Below, piece after piece: positions 15,490-21,760 of a stretch of DNA of 30,265 nucleotides. A program made the translations under genes and the position numbers. The stretch spans positions 1 to 30,265 of IMG/VR virus record IMGVR_UViG_3300042317_002092; one strand, 5' to 3'. The notes below the pieces were generated by a model, which saw only the letters and a program-made list of their open reading frames with translations, did not search any database and was not told where the DNA came from. Source of the DNA: a virus. Each line of letters starts with the position of its first letter. Positions within the stretch are counted from its first letter, which is position 1.

Positions 15490-15561
15490 TTCCCTGTGAA
15501 GGCTTCGAACCTTCCGTCTCCAAACCGAAGCTTGGTGTTTCGCCATCAAAACTTACAGGGA
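15490..15561 (-). ncRNA. tRNA-like fold, degenerate or divergent tRNA
   Basis: 72 nt on the minus strand fold as a cloverleaf: acceptor TCCCTGT/ACAGGGA (7 bp), D-arm GTTT/AAAC with TGATGGCG loop, anticodon-arm position CCAAGCTTCGGTTTGG, variable AGACG and a perfect T-arm GAAGG-TTCGAAG-CCTTC, then a discriminator A. The anticodon arm is one base short (loop of 6 or 8); if the T-turn is read normally the anticodon would be UCG (Arg). U8 is A here and no CCA is encoded. It is probably a decayed or divergent phage tRNA or a tRNA mimic. Confidence 0.55.
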
Positions 15562-15652
15562 TTATTTGCCGGTTACGTTTGTCCGGCGTGCTGTCCGTAA
15601 GCACCGTACACCCTCAGCAGCCGGTCCTCTCCCCCCGACTGCCGAGCATGGA

Positions 15653-15898
15653 TCAACCGCGTCTTCGACAACGCAGGATAGGTCTTCGCAAAACGCGAGT
15701 CGCACTGGCAACCGTCGATCGCACAGGCTGAGCCTCGCCGACGACCTGCACAGCTCGCACAGGCAACGCAACTACCGACACCGCGGCAGAAGCCACGCGA
15801 GCCGCACACTGACCGCCGAGGCAGTCCTGAGCCGACGCCGGCAACGTTGCCACCAACAGAGTCACAACCAGCATGATTGCCGACCTGATGCTTTTCAT
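15653..15898 (-). CDS. Small secreted Ala/Val/Arg-rich protein
   Basis: An 81-residue protein with a clear signal peptide (KSIRSAIMLVVTLLVATLPASAQ, cleavage after ASA near residue 22) followed by DCLGGQC and a repetitive mature part rich in Val, Ala, Arg and Pro, ending in basic residues. Similar short exported proteins with an early GG-C motif are common in planctomycetes as I recall, which hints at the host. The start at 15898 is set by AGGAGG eight bases upstream. It has its own promoter (15948-15975). Role unknown; possibly a lysogeny cargo gene. Confidence 0.75.
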   Translation of the reverse strand: MKSIRSAIMLVVTLLVATLPASAQDCLGGQCAARVASAAVSVVALPVRAVQVVGEAQPVRSTVASATRVLRRPILRCRRRG

Positions 15899-15947
15899 AA
15901 TCAAATCCTCCTGAAACATAGAAACCGAAACCTCAACCAAAAACGAC

Positions 15948-15975
15948 ATGATAGCACATTGACCCGTCAACGCAA
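15948..15975 (-). promoter_or_regulatory. Promoter of secreted protein gene with embedded operator
   Basis: On the minus strand TTGCGT (15975-15970), 16-bp spacer, TATCAT (15953-15948). The spacer holds the inverted repeat TTGAC-GG-GTCAA (15959-15970), well placed for repression. Confidence 0.5.
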
Positions 15976-15991
15976 GAGCAGGTTGGGAAAA

Positions 15992-16516
15992 TTACGACGG
16001 CGGGACGTAGTTTGTGTCCAGCGGGATTTGTGCGCCTCCGGGAACCAAAGGAAAAATTTCGTGCTGAAAAATTCCCTCGAACCCTGTTTCCTCAGTACCT
16101 AAAATTCCTTTGAGTTTCATGCCGCGCAAATATCCGTACTGCAAAGCGAACGCTTCCTCGCCATGCAACTCCAAATCCCGCACCATTTCAGCGTTAAGTG
16201 AAAAACGCATGAGGCGAGCAGAACTTATGCTTCGTTCATCCCCCAAGTATCGCAACATTGCCTCGCGGACGATCGACATGAACTGTTCGTCGCTCGCTTC
16301 GCAAACGCCAAACAAAGCGCCGCCTATGTTCTTTACCCTGTAGCGGATGCGTTGAGGCTTTGACAACTCAACCCGATCGGTTAGTCCGACGTAATTGCAA
16401 AGGTCAAGTTCTGGCTCCGCTGGAACCTCAAACCAAAAGTACGGCTTACTGACCGTAATGCGAGTTCCGCGTCTCGGACCATCGAGAAAATACAGTTCGT
16501 ATTTCTGGTCGCTCAC
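15992..16516 (-). CDS. Hypothetical protein
   Basis: A 174-residue protein with a beta-rich start (YELYFLDGPRRGTRITVSKPYFWFEVP) and a helical middle (EQFMSIVREAMLRYLGDER). I do not recognise the family. The start is GTG at 16516, overlapping the upstream stop as GTGA, so it is coupled to the 111-residue gene. Confidence 0.65.
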   Translation of the reverse strand: MSDQKYELYFLDGPRRGTRITVSKPYFWFEVPAEPELDLCNYVGLTDRVELSKPQRIRYRVKNIGGALFGVCEASDEQFMSIVREAMLRYLGDERSISSARLMRFSLNAEMVRDLELHGEEAFALQYGYLRGMKLKGILGTEETGFEGIFQHEIFPLVPGGAQIPLDTNYVPPS

Positions 16517-16848
16517 GACTGCACCTGCTTTTTCGCTAAAGCCACGTCCCGCAAGACCCTGCTCACAATCACTTCCAAGCTCTCCTTGTGCTCAGGATAC
16601 GCCTCTATCAAGCACTTGGAGTCAACGTAAAGATGACCCTGAAACGTGATCATGTCGCATTCGCAATGCTTTGAAAACGCGACAGCCCAAACCGCACTGT
16701 TAAACCAGATCTCGGCAGCGAGGTAAACCGATTCACCCTTGACCAGCGAGGTGCGTTGCCATTCAGCGAGCGTCTCTTGCTCGTCGACTGGACCCTCGAT
16801 AACCGCCCTGTAAACCTTGTCGTCCAAATCCGCATTAAAATTCACCAT
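16513..16848 (-). CDS. Hypothetical protein
   Basis: A 111-residue protein starting MVNFNADLDDKVYRA behind GGAGATTTGCAA, the ribosome-site form also used by the rightward genes. It has alternating strands and a C-terminal helix (SLEVIVSRVLRDVALAKK). No motif recognised. First of a two-gene unit with the 174-residue gene. Confidence 0.65.
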   Translation of the reverse strand: MVNFNADLDDKVYRAVIEGPVDEQETLAEWQRTSLVKGESVYLAAEIWFNSAVWAVAFSKHCECDMITFQGHLYVDSKCLIEAYPEHKESLEVIVSRVLRDVALAKKQVQS

Positions 16849-16871
16849 TTGCAAATCTCCATTTTGTAAGA

Positions 16872-17027
16872 CTACTCAGCGCCAAACCACACGCGATCCA
16901 GCCACTCCAAATCGCTTGGGTTCACACAGACACCCAACCCTAACTCATGGCACCTAACGACGTGACGCGCAAGCATCCACGAATGCCAAAGCCAACGCAC
17001 ATGCCGAATACCCCATAGTCGCTTCAT
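16872..17027 (-). CDS. Small phage protein (GIRHVRW type)
   Basis: A 51-residue protein starting MKRLWGIRHVRWLWHSWMLA, rich in Trp, His and Arg, ending DLEWLDRVWFGAE. Short proteins with the GIRHVR start and a W-x-G end recur in phages as I recall; role unknown. I choose ATG 17027 because it overlaps the upstream stop as ATGA and because the family begins there. Confidence 0.6.
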   Translation of the reverse strand: MKRLWGIRHVRWLWHSWMLARHVVRCHELGLGVCVNPSDLEWLDRVWFGAE

Positions 17028-17293
17028 GTTGCCACCTGCGCCTTCAACTTGTAAACGGCTTCCTTCAGGATACCAGTGAGGGTTTCCAGTCCGTTGAGGG
17101 ATTCGATCAACTCTGGTGTTTCGCAACGCTGCATACACAAGGTCTTTTCCGTCCCGTCAACAGTCAACACCCTGCAAAATCGAAACACAAACAAGTCTGG
17201 AAACTCGCTCGGTATCTTAATGGTCGCATCAATCCCCTCGCAATGCGCCTGGGTGAACGTGCCCCACCACGCCAGAAATTCAGACAGTTTCAT
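17024..17293 (-). CDS. Hypothetical protein
   Basis: An 89-residue protein, MKLSEFLAWWGTF, with alternating strands (IPSEFPDLFVFRFCRVLTVDG) and a C-terminal helix. It starts at ATG 17293, overlapping the upstream stop (ATGA), and overlaps the next ATG in the same way. Unknown function; small accessory gene. Confidence 0.6.
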   Translation of the reverse strand: MKLSEFLAWWGTFTQAHCEGIDATIKIPSEFPDLFVFRFCRVLTVDGTEKTLCMQRCETPELIESLNGLETLTGILKEAVYKLKAQVAT

Positions 17294-17520
17294 GTGTTGT
17301 CGTCCCATGACCATTCGGGATACCCATCGCAGTAAAAGTAGTCCTGAACCGCCTTCATTTTCTCTTCCTCAGTGGCAGCATCCCATGCCGCACGATCGTC
17401 AAAGCCAAGCTCCTCCGCAGTTGTAATTGCGTGCCGACCGCTTTTGCAGTTCGATCCGTCGTCTACCGTCACTCGAATCTCGTCGCCTTTCGGCTTCGGC
17501 GTGTTGTCAAAACCACCCAT
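17290..17520 (-). CDS. Hypothetical acidic protein
   Basis: A 76-residue acidic protein starting MGGFDNTPKPKGDEIRVTVDD, rich in Asp/Glu, ending YPEWSWDDNT. The start at 17520 is set by GGGAGGTGATC. It is the first gene after the promoter at 17563-17591 and heads a three-gene unit coupled by ATGA overlaps. Confidence 0.65.
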   Translation of the reverse strand: MGGFDNTPKPKGDEIRVTVDDGSNCKSGRHAITTAEELGFDDRAAWDAATEEEKMKAVQDYFYCDGYPEWSWDDNT

Positions 17521-17562
17521 GATCACCTCCCGTACTGGAAACGTTACCACCCCACCAACGCA

Positions 17563-17591
17563 ATTGTACCGCGATGGACCCAGAAACGCAA
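17563..17591 (-). promoter_or_regulatory. Sigma70-type promoter
   Basis: On the minus strand TTGCGT (17591-17586), 17-bp spacer, TACAAT (17568-17563), 43 nt before the ATG at 17520. The inverted repeat GATAG/CTATC lies just upstream, beyond the -35 box. Confidence 0.75.
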
Positions 17592-17606
17592 TGACTAGAT
17601 AGGTTT

Positions 17607-17981
17607 CTATCGAAGCAAATCCAGCCGTCCCTTGCCGAGGATCTCTTTGACGGTCGCCTCTTTGCCGCTTCGGTGGTCCTTAACCAAGCCGCGAGAGAAG
17701 TTGTAGGTGCGGACGATGGTATGGTCGTGGATCGCTACGTCGCGTCGATCCTTGCGGACCTTTGCCTGTGCGTCAGCCTTTGCCTGGGCGATCCGCTTTT
17801 CCAGTTCCGCAAGAGCCATGCGGTACGACGCTTCGCGTGTCCGGCAGTCGGCGTAGGCAGAGATGCCAGTCGCATGATCATGGATCCGACAAGCCGACTC
17901 GATCTTGTTGCGGTTCTGTCCACCTGGACCAGTTCCTCGCATGTACTCAATGGTCCGTCCGTTTTTGATTGATTTGGTCAT
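17607..17981 (-). CDS. Stand-alone release-factor catalytic domain (GGQ protein)
   Basis: A 124-residue protein with the peptidyl-tRNA hydrolysis motif GTGPGGQNRNKIESACRI (Gly20-Gly21-Gln22), as in class I release factors and rescue factors. After a helical segment the motif RTYNFSRGLVKDHRSG matches the end of the same domain (RTYNFPQ-RVTDHR in RF1/RF2). The codon-recognition domain and N-terminal domain are absent, and the ArfB-type basic tail is short. It could free stalled peptides or act on phage-modified translation. The start at 17981 has a weak AGAAGG site. Confidence 0.87.
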   Translation of the reverse strand: MTKSIKNGRTIEYMRGTGPGGQNRNKIESACRIHDHATGISAYADCRTREASYRMALAELEKRIAQAKADAQAKVRKDRRDVAIHDHTIVRTYNFSRGLVKDHRSGKEATVKEILGKGRLDLLR

Positions 17982-18020
17982 AGCTATCGCCTTCTTGTGG
18001 CTTCTGCGCAAAAAAAACAA

Positions 18021-18332
18021 CTACCAAGCCATCGCCTCGAGAATCGTCTGACGCATCTTCGCTCTTGTGATCCGCATCGTCGTGGCGCGAGCCTCTTCCA
18101 GACTTGCGCATTGCCAATCGTCGAGCGTATACAACGCCTTGACCGCCTGAGCCGCATCCTCGGCACGACCAAACGTCATTTCGCCGTAATACGCCAATGT
18201 CTTCCCAAAACTCCACCCGATACGCCACCCAGGGTCGCGACCACTTTCGCCCCAAGTCAACGAGCCTGGATCCTCATCGAACGGCTTTTTCACGTCGTCG
18301 TAAACCGCTACCCAGCGACCAATCTCTGACAT
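18021..18332 (-). CDS. Hypothetical protein
   Basis: A 103-residue protein starting MSEIGRWVAVYDDVKKPFDE behind GGAGATTGCAACG. It has a beta-rich N-terminal half with several Trp and Gly, then a helical C-terminus with the repeat-like ATTMRITRAKMRQTILEAM. No family recognised. It is 39 nt upstream of the GGQ gene, so the two are probably transcribed together. Confidence 0.65.
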   Translation of the reverse strand: MSEIGRWVAVYDDVKKPFDEDPGSLTWGESGRDPGWRIGWSFGKTLAYYGEMTFGRAEDAAQAVKALYTLDDWQCASLEEARATTMRITRAKMRQTILEAMAW

Positions 18333-18691
18333 CGTTGCAATCTCCAATCGCAAAAACACACCAGCCACAACACAAACGACAGCTTACTTGCATGGACCCG
18401 ATGACGCAAGTGCTTTTATAAACGCGGGAGACGGGGATACCGCTACCGTCTCGTGCGGACGGGTGGGGGGTCTGGGTCGTTTTCCGTTGGTCCGCATCCT
18501 TCACGCTTCGCGGTCGTCGTTCGGTTGGTCGATAGCCACCACAGCGCAGAAATGTCTCCAATTGGAGACAAAAATCGTCAAATAGGGTCGTTCGCATCGA
18601 TCACCACAAAACGCAGGGAAAACACCCTGAAATTCAGCACAAAACACCGCACCATCAAGCCTATACCCGTGCCAACGTGCCAAACTGGCAT
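18333..18691. other. Gene-free regulatory region with palindrome and hairpin
   Basis: About 360 nt without a convincing gene. It holds a perfect hairpin GAGACGG/CCGTCTC (18428-18452), the operator-like palindrome at 18553-18570 with a minus-strand TTGACG (18581-18576) beside it, and a minus-strand TATAAA (18420-18415) that may be a -10 box for the 103-residue gene. Confidence 0.5.
18553..18570. promoter_or_regulatory. Perfect 18-bp palindrome, operator-like
   Basis: TGTCTCCAATTGGAGACA. It differs from the core at 10450-10471 only at one symmetric pair (A/T to C/G), so the same protein may bind both. A TTGACG on the minus strand ends 6 bp to its right, so the palindrome would lie in the promoter spacer. 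Confidence 0.6.
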
Positions 18692-19300
18692 TTACTCGCG
18701 ATCCGGCAGCATTTCGGTGAGAAGACCTCGTATCTCGTCGATTGCCATCCGTTCGCGTCGCACCATGTCCCGCTCGTCCTCGACATGCGCAGAAGCTTTG
18801 GCAGCGACGTCCACAAATTTGCTGTATGCGCGGATGGAAGTCTCAAGCCAACCCAACGCCGCCCAGCTCGGCGCGGGACTCATCGCTTTGCGCAGATCGA
18901 CGATTGCGTGGTCGCCGAGGTCGCGAACCACACTTAGCCGATTCGCCTGTACCCAACTGATCTCTGCGCTGAGTGTCGCATTCGCAGCGAGTGGCGGCCA
19001 GGAGTCTGGAACGTCGGACAGGCCGGTGACGGCGGCCTCGTCTCGTGCGTGCGTGCCGTTCCCCGCTACGTTGTTTTGCGCCGTCGGGTTCGCGTCGCCC
19101 CCTGCATCCCCCCGCGATTCTTCCCGATGTTCTTTGCGTTGCGGATACAGTTCGAGCAGTTTCGCGTAAACTTCCGCCCGCGCTGCTTCTTTTTCCAGTC
19201 CGCTGCGCCTGGCGATCCGCATCAACTCATCGCGCTGCGGCTCAATCTCGGCCCAGCGTCCATCGCGTTGCCAGTTTCGCGTTACTTCCAGGATGTCCAT
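18692..19300 (-). CDS. Hypothetical protein, helical
   Basis: A 202-residue protein with three parts: an N-terminal helical segment (NWQRDGRWAEIEPQRDEL to VYAKLLELYPQ), a low-complexity linker (about 58-100) and a helical C-terminus with two long charged helices (ASAHVEDERDMVRRERMAIDE). It resembles small terminases in size and build, but no helix-turn-helix is clear, so I do not name it. It starts at ATG 19300 behind AAAGGG, after a long leader from the promoter at 19563-19590. Confidence 0.65.
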   Translation of the reverse strand: MDILEVTRNWQRDGRWAEIEPQRDELMRIARRSGLEKEAARAEVYAKLLELYPQRKEHREESRGDAGGDANPTAQNNVAGNGTHARDEAAVTGLSDVPDSWPPLAANATLSAEISWVQANRLSVVRDLGDHAIVDLRKAMSPAPSWAALGWLETSIRAYSKFVDVAAKASAHVEDERDMVRRERMAIDEIRGLLTEMLPDRE

Positions 19301-19562
19301 TCGCGTTACCCTTTCGCGTCAACTCAAGACACAAGGATTCCTACGGATTCCGCAGGTTATTTATCGACGCCGCAACCGCTGGCATGATGCCAACCCGAAC
19401 AACACCATCCGGTGAAGCCCCTCGCGTCTATTCGGATCTGGGATTTGTGGTCCGTGCTCCGACAGGATTGGATCGACTCCGGTCGACCCGCTCGACGATC
19501 CTTTGGTCTGTGCTCTCGCCTTGGACGCTCGGCAGGATTGTATGCCGCTTCGATTTGCTTCC
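19301..19562 (-). other. Long structured leader of the 202-residue gene
   Basis: About 255 nt of presumed 5' untranslated RNA with no convincing gene. On the minus strand it can form GGATCG...CGATCC (about 19469-19500) and CCTGCGG-AAT-CCGTAGG (19340-19356). The upstream part up to 19743 belongs to the divergent promoters. Confidence 0.4.
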
Positions 19563-19590
19563 AAGATACCACCCCGAGATCCAGCGTCAA
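19563..19590 (-). promoter_or_regulatory. Sigma70-type promoter, leftward
   Basis: On the minus strand TTGACG (19590-19585), 16-bp spacer, TATCTT (19568-19563). It diverges from the rightward promoter at 19640. Confidence 0.55.
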
Positions 19591-19623
19591 CTATTTTGGA
19601 TAAAACTAGATTATTTTTTTATT

Positions 19624-19638
19624 TAGGGTGAAACCCTA
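19624..19638. promoter_or_regulatory. Inverted repeat upstream of rightward promoter
   Basis: TAGGGT-GAA-ACCCTA lies between the two divergent promoters and touches the -35 box at 19640. It suits an operator that controls both directions. Confidence 0.45.
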
Positions 19639-19639
19639 T

Positions 19640-19668
19640 TTGACAAACAGCGTACAGGTCGATAGGAT
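19640..19668 (+). promoter_or_regulatory. Strong promoter of the rightward operon
   Basis: TTGACA (19640-19645), 17-bp spacer, TAGGAT (19663-19668), behind an A/T-rich stretch. A consensus -35 and ideal spacing make it the best promoter in the window. Confidence 0.75.
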
Positions 19669-19674
19669 CATATC

Positions 19675-19729
19675 GGGTAGGCACGTTGCCACCCACACAA
19701 CACCGCGCCAGTGAGACGGCGCACTTTTT
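19675..19729 (+). promoter_or_regulatory. Leader hairpins with terminator-like second stem
   Basis: Hairpin GGGTAGGCA/TGCCACCC (19675-19694, one bulge) and then GCGCC/GGCGC (19705-19722) followed by ACTTTTT (19723-19729) directly before the ribosome site of the first gene. It may attenuate the operon. Confidence 0.45.
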
Positions 19730-19743
19730 CGGAGATTTTGACG

Positions 19744-20124
19744 ATGATTGCGATACAAACAAAAGTAGTACCAGGAAGCGAGACCAAAGGCACGAGAATC
19801 AAGGCTTGGACCTCGAACAAGCAGTCCGTGACGATCCCGTATCCACACGATCTATCCAACGAACGCGCCCATTTTGCTGCGGTCCAAGCTTTGGTGGCAA
19901 AACACAAGCTCGAATGGGACTTGTCCGAAATGCGATGGGGAGGCGTGGATCACGGTTATGTTTTCTGCTTTGCGGACTCCATCGTAAAGACTCCCAGCAA
20001 GCCTGAGTACCAGCCAAAGACCGGCGAGGCTTGCGGCTGCCGTCCTGGCGTGGCTCGGGACAACTGTCCAGCCTGTGAGGGTACGGGGCAAAAGATCGAT
20101 TTCGCCGCGATCCGTGCTCGATAA
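19744..20124 (+). CDS. Hypothetical protein with C-terminal zinc knuckle
   Basis: A 126-residue protein, first in the rightward operon. The N-terminal 80 residues form a compact mixed fold (IPYPHDLSNERAHFAAVQAL...YVFCFADS). The tail has ACGCRPG and CPACEGTG, a four-Cys pattern like half of the DnaJ zinc centre. The start at 19744 is set by GGAG nine bases upstream. Likely a small nucleic-acid- or protein-binding factor; family unknown to me. Confidence 0.7.
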   Translation: MIAIQTKVVPGSETKGTRIKAWTSNKQSVTIPYPHDLSNERAHFAAVQALVAKHKLEWDLSEMRWGGVDHGYVFCFADSIVKTPSKPEYQPKTGEACGCRPGVARDNCPACEGTGQKIDFAAIRAR

Positions 20125-20208
20125 TCCGCTGCCAGTACGCGCACGAGGGGACTGCCCGAGTCCCCGACTGCCTGCACTGTTCGCAGGACAATCACACCTT
20201 ACAGCGGA
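20125..20208 (+). ncRNA. Intercistronic structured RNA element, copy A
   Basis: Hairpin 1 GGGGAC-TGCCCGA-GTCCCC (20147-20165), hairpin 2 CCTGC-ACTGTTC-GCAGG (20171-20187). Loop 2 ACTG (20176-20179) can pair with upstream CAGT (20133-20136). The whole is enclosed by TCCGCTG (20125-20131) and CAGCGGA (20202-20208); the latter covers three bases of the ribosome site GGAG (20206-20209) of the next gene, so closing it would hide that site. Confidence 0.6.
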
Positions 20209-20217
20209 GAAAAGACC

Positions 20218-20436
20218 GTGCCAACTTACACCCTTCAAGACACCTTCAACCAACGCGCAATCAGCAACCACCGCACCATCGAAACGGCGGTAAAGGCGCA
20301 GATTAAGCATCTGCGAGGAATCAAGCGATCCCACGGAGGAAGCAGCTATTTAACTTACACCGTACTGAGAAACGGCGAAGAACTAAGCGAGCAAGAGCAA
20401 AAGGAGTACATCGAACTGTGTTTTGCGATTCGCTAG
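20218..20436 (+). CDS. Hypothetical small protein
   Basis: A 72-residue basic protein, start GTG 20218 behind GGAGAAAAGACC. One N-terminal helix with many Gln/Lys (TIETAVKAQIKHLRGIKRS), a beta pair (SYLTYTVLRNGEEL) and a C-terminal helix. It is unknown; its translation may be gated by the RNA element before it. Confidence 0.6.
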   Translation: MPTYTLQDTFNQRAISNHRTIETAVKAQIKHLRGIKRSHGGSSYLTYTVLRNGEELSEQEQKEYIELCFAIR

Positions 20437-20537
20437 GCTCGGTGGGGTTAGGCCGAGTGCGGAGGGGTTCGCCCCTCGTCCCCAAGTTGACACAGTGTCA
20501 ACCGGATCACGGCAGGCGTGAGACCCTGCACAACAAT
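20437..20537 (+). ncRNA. Three-hairpin intercistronic spacer
   Basis: CTCGG/CCGAG (20438-20457), GAGGGG-TTCG-CCCCTC (20462-20477, a very stable UUCG tetraloop) and GTTGACA-CAG-TGTCAAC (20486-20502). None is followed by a T-run. It may be a distant relative of the repeated element or an RNA processing or stability signal. Confidence 0.5.
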
Positions 20538-20549
20538 GGAGACTCTGCT

Positions 20550-21008
20550 ATGAAGGCAGTATTTGAAACCCGCTTCCAGAAGATCGGCGAGACCGAGGAA
20601 CACTACGGCGGTATTCGCTCGGCACCTGTCGGAGGCGTCGACGATGCCAAAGAATTTGCGAGAAAACACCTAATACCGTACTTTGCGGACAAATGCGACC
20701 AAGAAGAGTTCGTGATTGTCACCCTCGACACCAAACACAGACCCATCCGCATCGTCCGGATCACTCGCGGCACCCTCGATGCAAGCCTAGTGCATCCCCG
20801 AGAGGTCTTTCGAGCTGCAATCGTCGATTGTGCCTCTGCCATGTTTTTGGCTCATAACCACCCCTCTGGCGACCCTACACCAAGCCCCGTAGATAGGGAT
20901 GTAACGCGCCGTCTCAAAGAAGTGGCTGCAATCGTCGGTATTCGCATCCTCGATCACCTGATCGTAGGCGACACCGTTTGTTCGATGGCGGAGCACGGTT
21001 GCTTCTAA
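20550..21008 (+). CDS. RadC-like JAB/MPN domain protein
   Basis: A 152-residue protein. The RadC/JAB metal site is complete: Glu85 in HPREVF, AHNHPSGDPTPSPVDRD (His102, His104, Ser112, Asp115). The N-terminal helix-hairpin-helix of long RadC proteins is missing. The biochemical role of RadC-family proteins is not settled; JAB folds in other systems are metallo-isopeptidases, and short phage forms are common in mobile DNA. The start at 20550 follows GGAG by eight bases. It is flanked by structured spacers on both sides. Confidence 0.88.
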   Translation: MKAVFETRFQKIGETEEHYGGIRSAPVGGVDDAKEFARKHLIPYFADKCDQEEFVIVTLDTKHRPIRIVRITRGTLDASLVHPREVFRAAIVDCASAMFLAHNHPSGDPTPSPVDRDVTRRLKEVAAIVGIRILDHLIVGDTVCSMAEHGCF

Positions 21009-21091
21009 TCGCATCTCCCGCTTGGTCCAGCACCCAGGCGGAACGTCTCACAGTGCTGGCGCGGTTGGCCGATGCGACATTCGGCTTTTTT
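21009..21091 (+). ncRNA. Pseudoknot leader with intrinsic terminator (riboswitch-like)
   Basis: An outer stem TCGCATC/GATGCGA (21009-21015 and 21071-21077) encloses a hairpin CCGCTTGG/CCAGGCGG (21018-21025, 21034-21041). Its 8-nt loop contains CCAGCAC (21027-21033), which pairs with GTGCTGG (21053-21059): a classical H-type pseudoknot with a 1-nt first loop and 11-nt last loop. Right after, GCCGA-TGCGACAT-TCGGC-TTTTTT (21068-21091) is an intrinsic terminator whose left arm shares two bases with the outer stem. Confidence 0.6.
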
Positions 21092-21120
21092 CCCACACAA
21101 CGCAATTGGAGATTTGCACA

Positions 21121-21744
21121 GTGCTCAAAGTTACACCGAACGGCGCGAACGCCAAGCTTGGTCCAGGCGTCGGCACGACATACCGTCCAGTCGGCATTAC
21201 CTGCCCGAACACCTGTCCGCTACTTGAAAATGGCTGCTATGCCAAGCGAGGACACGTCGCAATCCAGCAAGCTCGATCCGCACATGACGACCATGACTTG
21301 ATGCGGCTTGCGGGAAACACCCTGGTAAGGCACCTCGTTTCGGGCGATTGGCTGCGGACCATCGCCAACGGTCGCAAGATCCTTGACCGCGCCTTAGTGG
21401 CTGGCGTCCTGGAATTGCATCGCAGATGCCCATGGCTCACCGGATGGGGCTACACCCATGCGATTGATCGATTCGACCGAGCTGGCATCACCCCCGCAAG
21501 CCTGCCAAGCAATTTCCACCTGTTGGCATCATGCGACACGGCTGAGCAAAAGGCGGCACACAACGCGAACGGATGGAGGACCGCCCGAGTAATTGACGAA
21601 CTGACAGACAAGCAACCCGACGAGTTTGTTTGTCCCGTCGATGCACAGAAACGCAAAGGCATCCCACAAGAGCGCAGAACCAACTGCGCATTGTGCAAGG
21701 CATGTTTTAACACTGATCGAAACATCGCTTTTCTCAAGTTTTAA
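21121..21744 (+). CDS. Cys-rich phage protein (gp88-like)
   Basis: A 207-residue protein, start GTG 21121, nine bases after TTGGAG. A Cys cluster near the N-terminus (GITCPNTCPLLENGCYAKRG) and one near the end (CPVDAQKRKG, CALCKAC) frame a body with WLTGWGYTHAIDRFD. This resembles the uncharacterised family I know as phage gene product 88; the Cys sets could hold zinc or an iron-sulfur cluster. Role unknown. It is the first gene after the pseudoknot/terminator leader, so it is the best candidate for the target of that control. Confidence 0.7.
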   Translation: MLKVTPNGANAKLGPGVGTTYRPVGITCPNTCPLLENGCYAKRGHVAIQQARSAHDDHDLMRLAGNTLVRHLVSGDWLRTIANGRKILDRALVAGVLELHRRCPWLTGWGYTHAIDRFDRAGITPASLPSNFHLLASCDTAEQKAAHNANGWRTARVIDELTDKQPDEFVCPVDAQKRKGIPQERRTNCALCKACFNTDRNIAFLKF

Positions 21745-21760
21745 CCAAGGAGATCGAAAC

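Noticed and set aside
15573-15809. Minus-strand Cys/Arg-rich open frame next to the secreted protein
   Set aside because: It overlaps the better supported signal-peptide gene in another frame and looks like its shadow.
19357-19590. Minus-strand open frame of 77 codons in the leader
   Set aside because: It starts at the -35 box of the predicted promoter, so most of it would be untranscribed from its own start; composition is not protein-like.
19045-19626. Plus-strand open frame of 193 codons opposite the 202-residue gene and its leader
   Set aside because: It is antisense to a better supported gene, has no ribosome site and shows shadow-like composition (many Arg/Ser/Pro).
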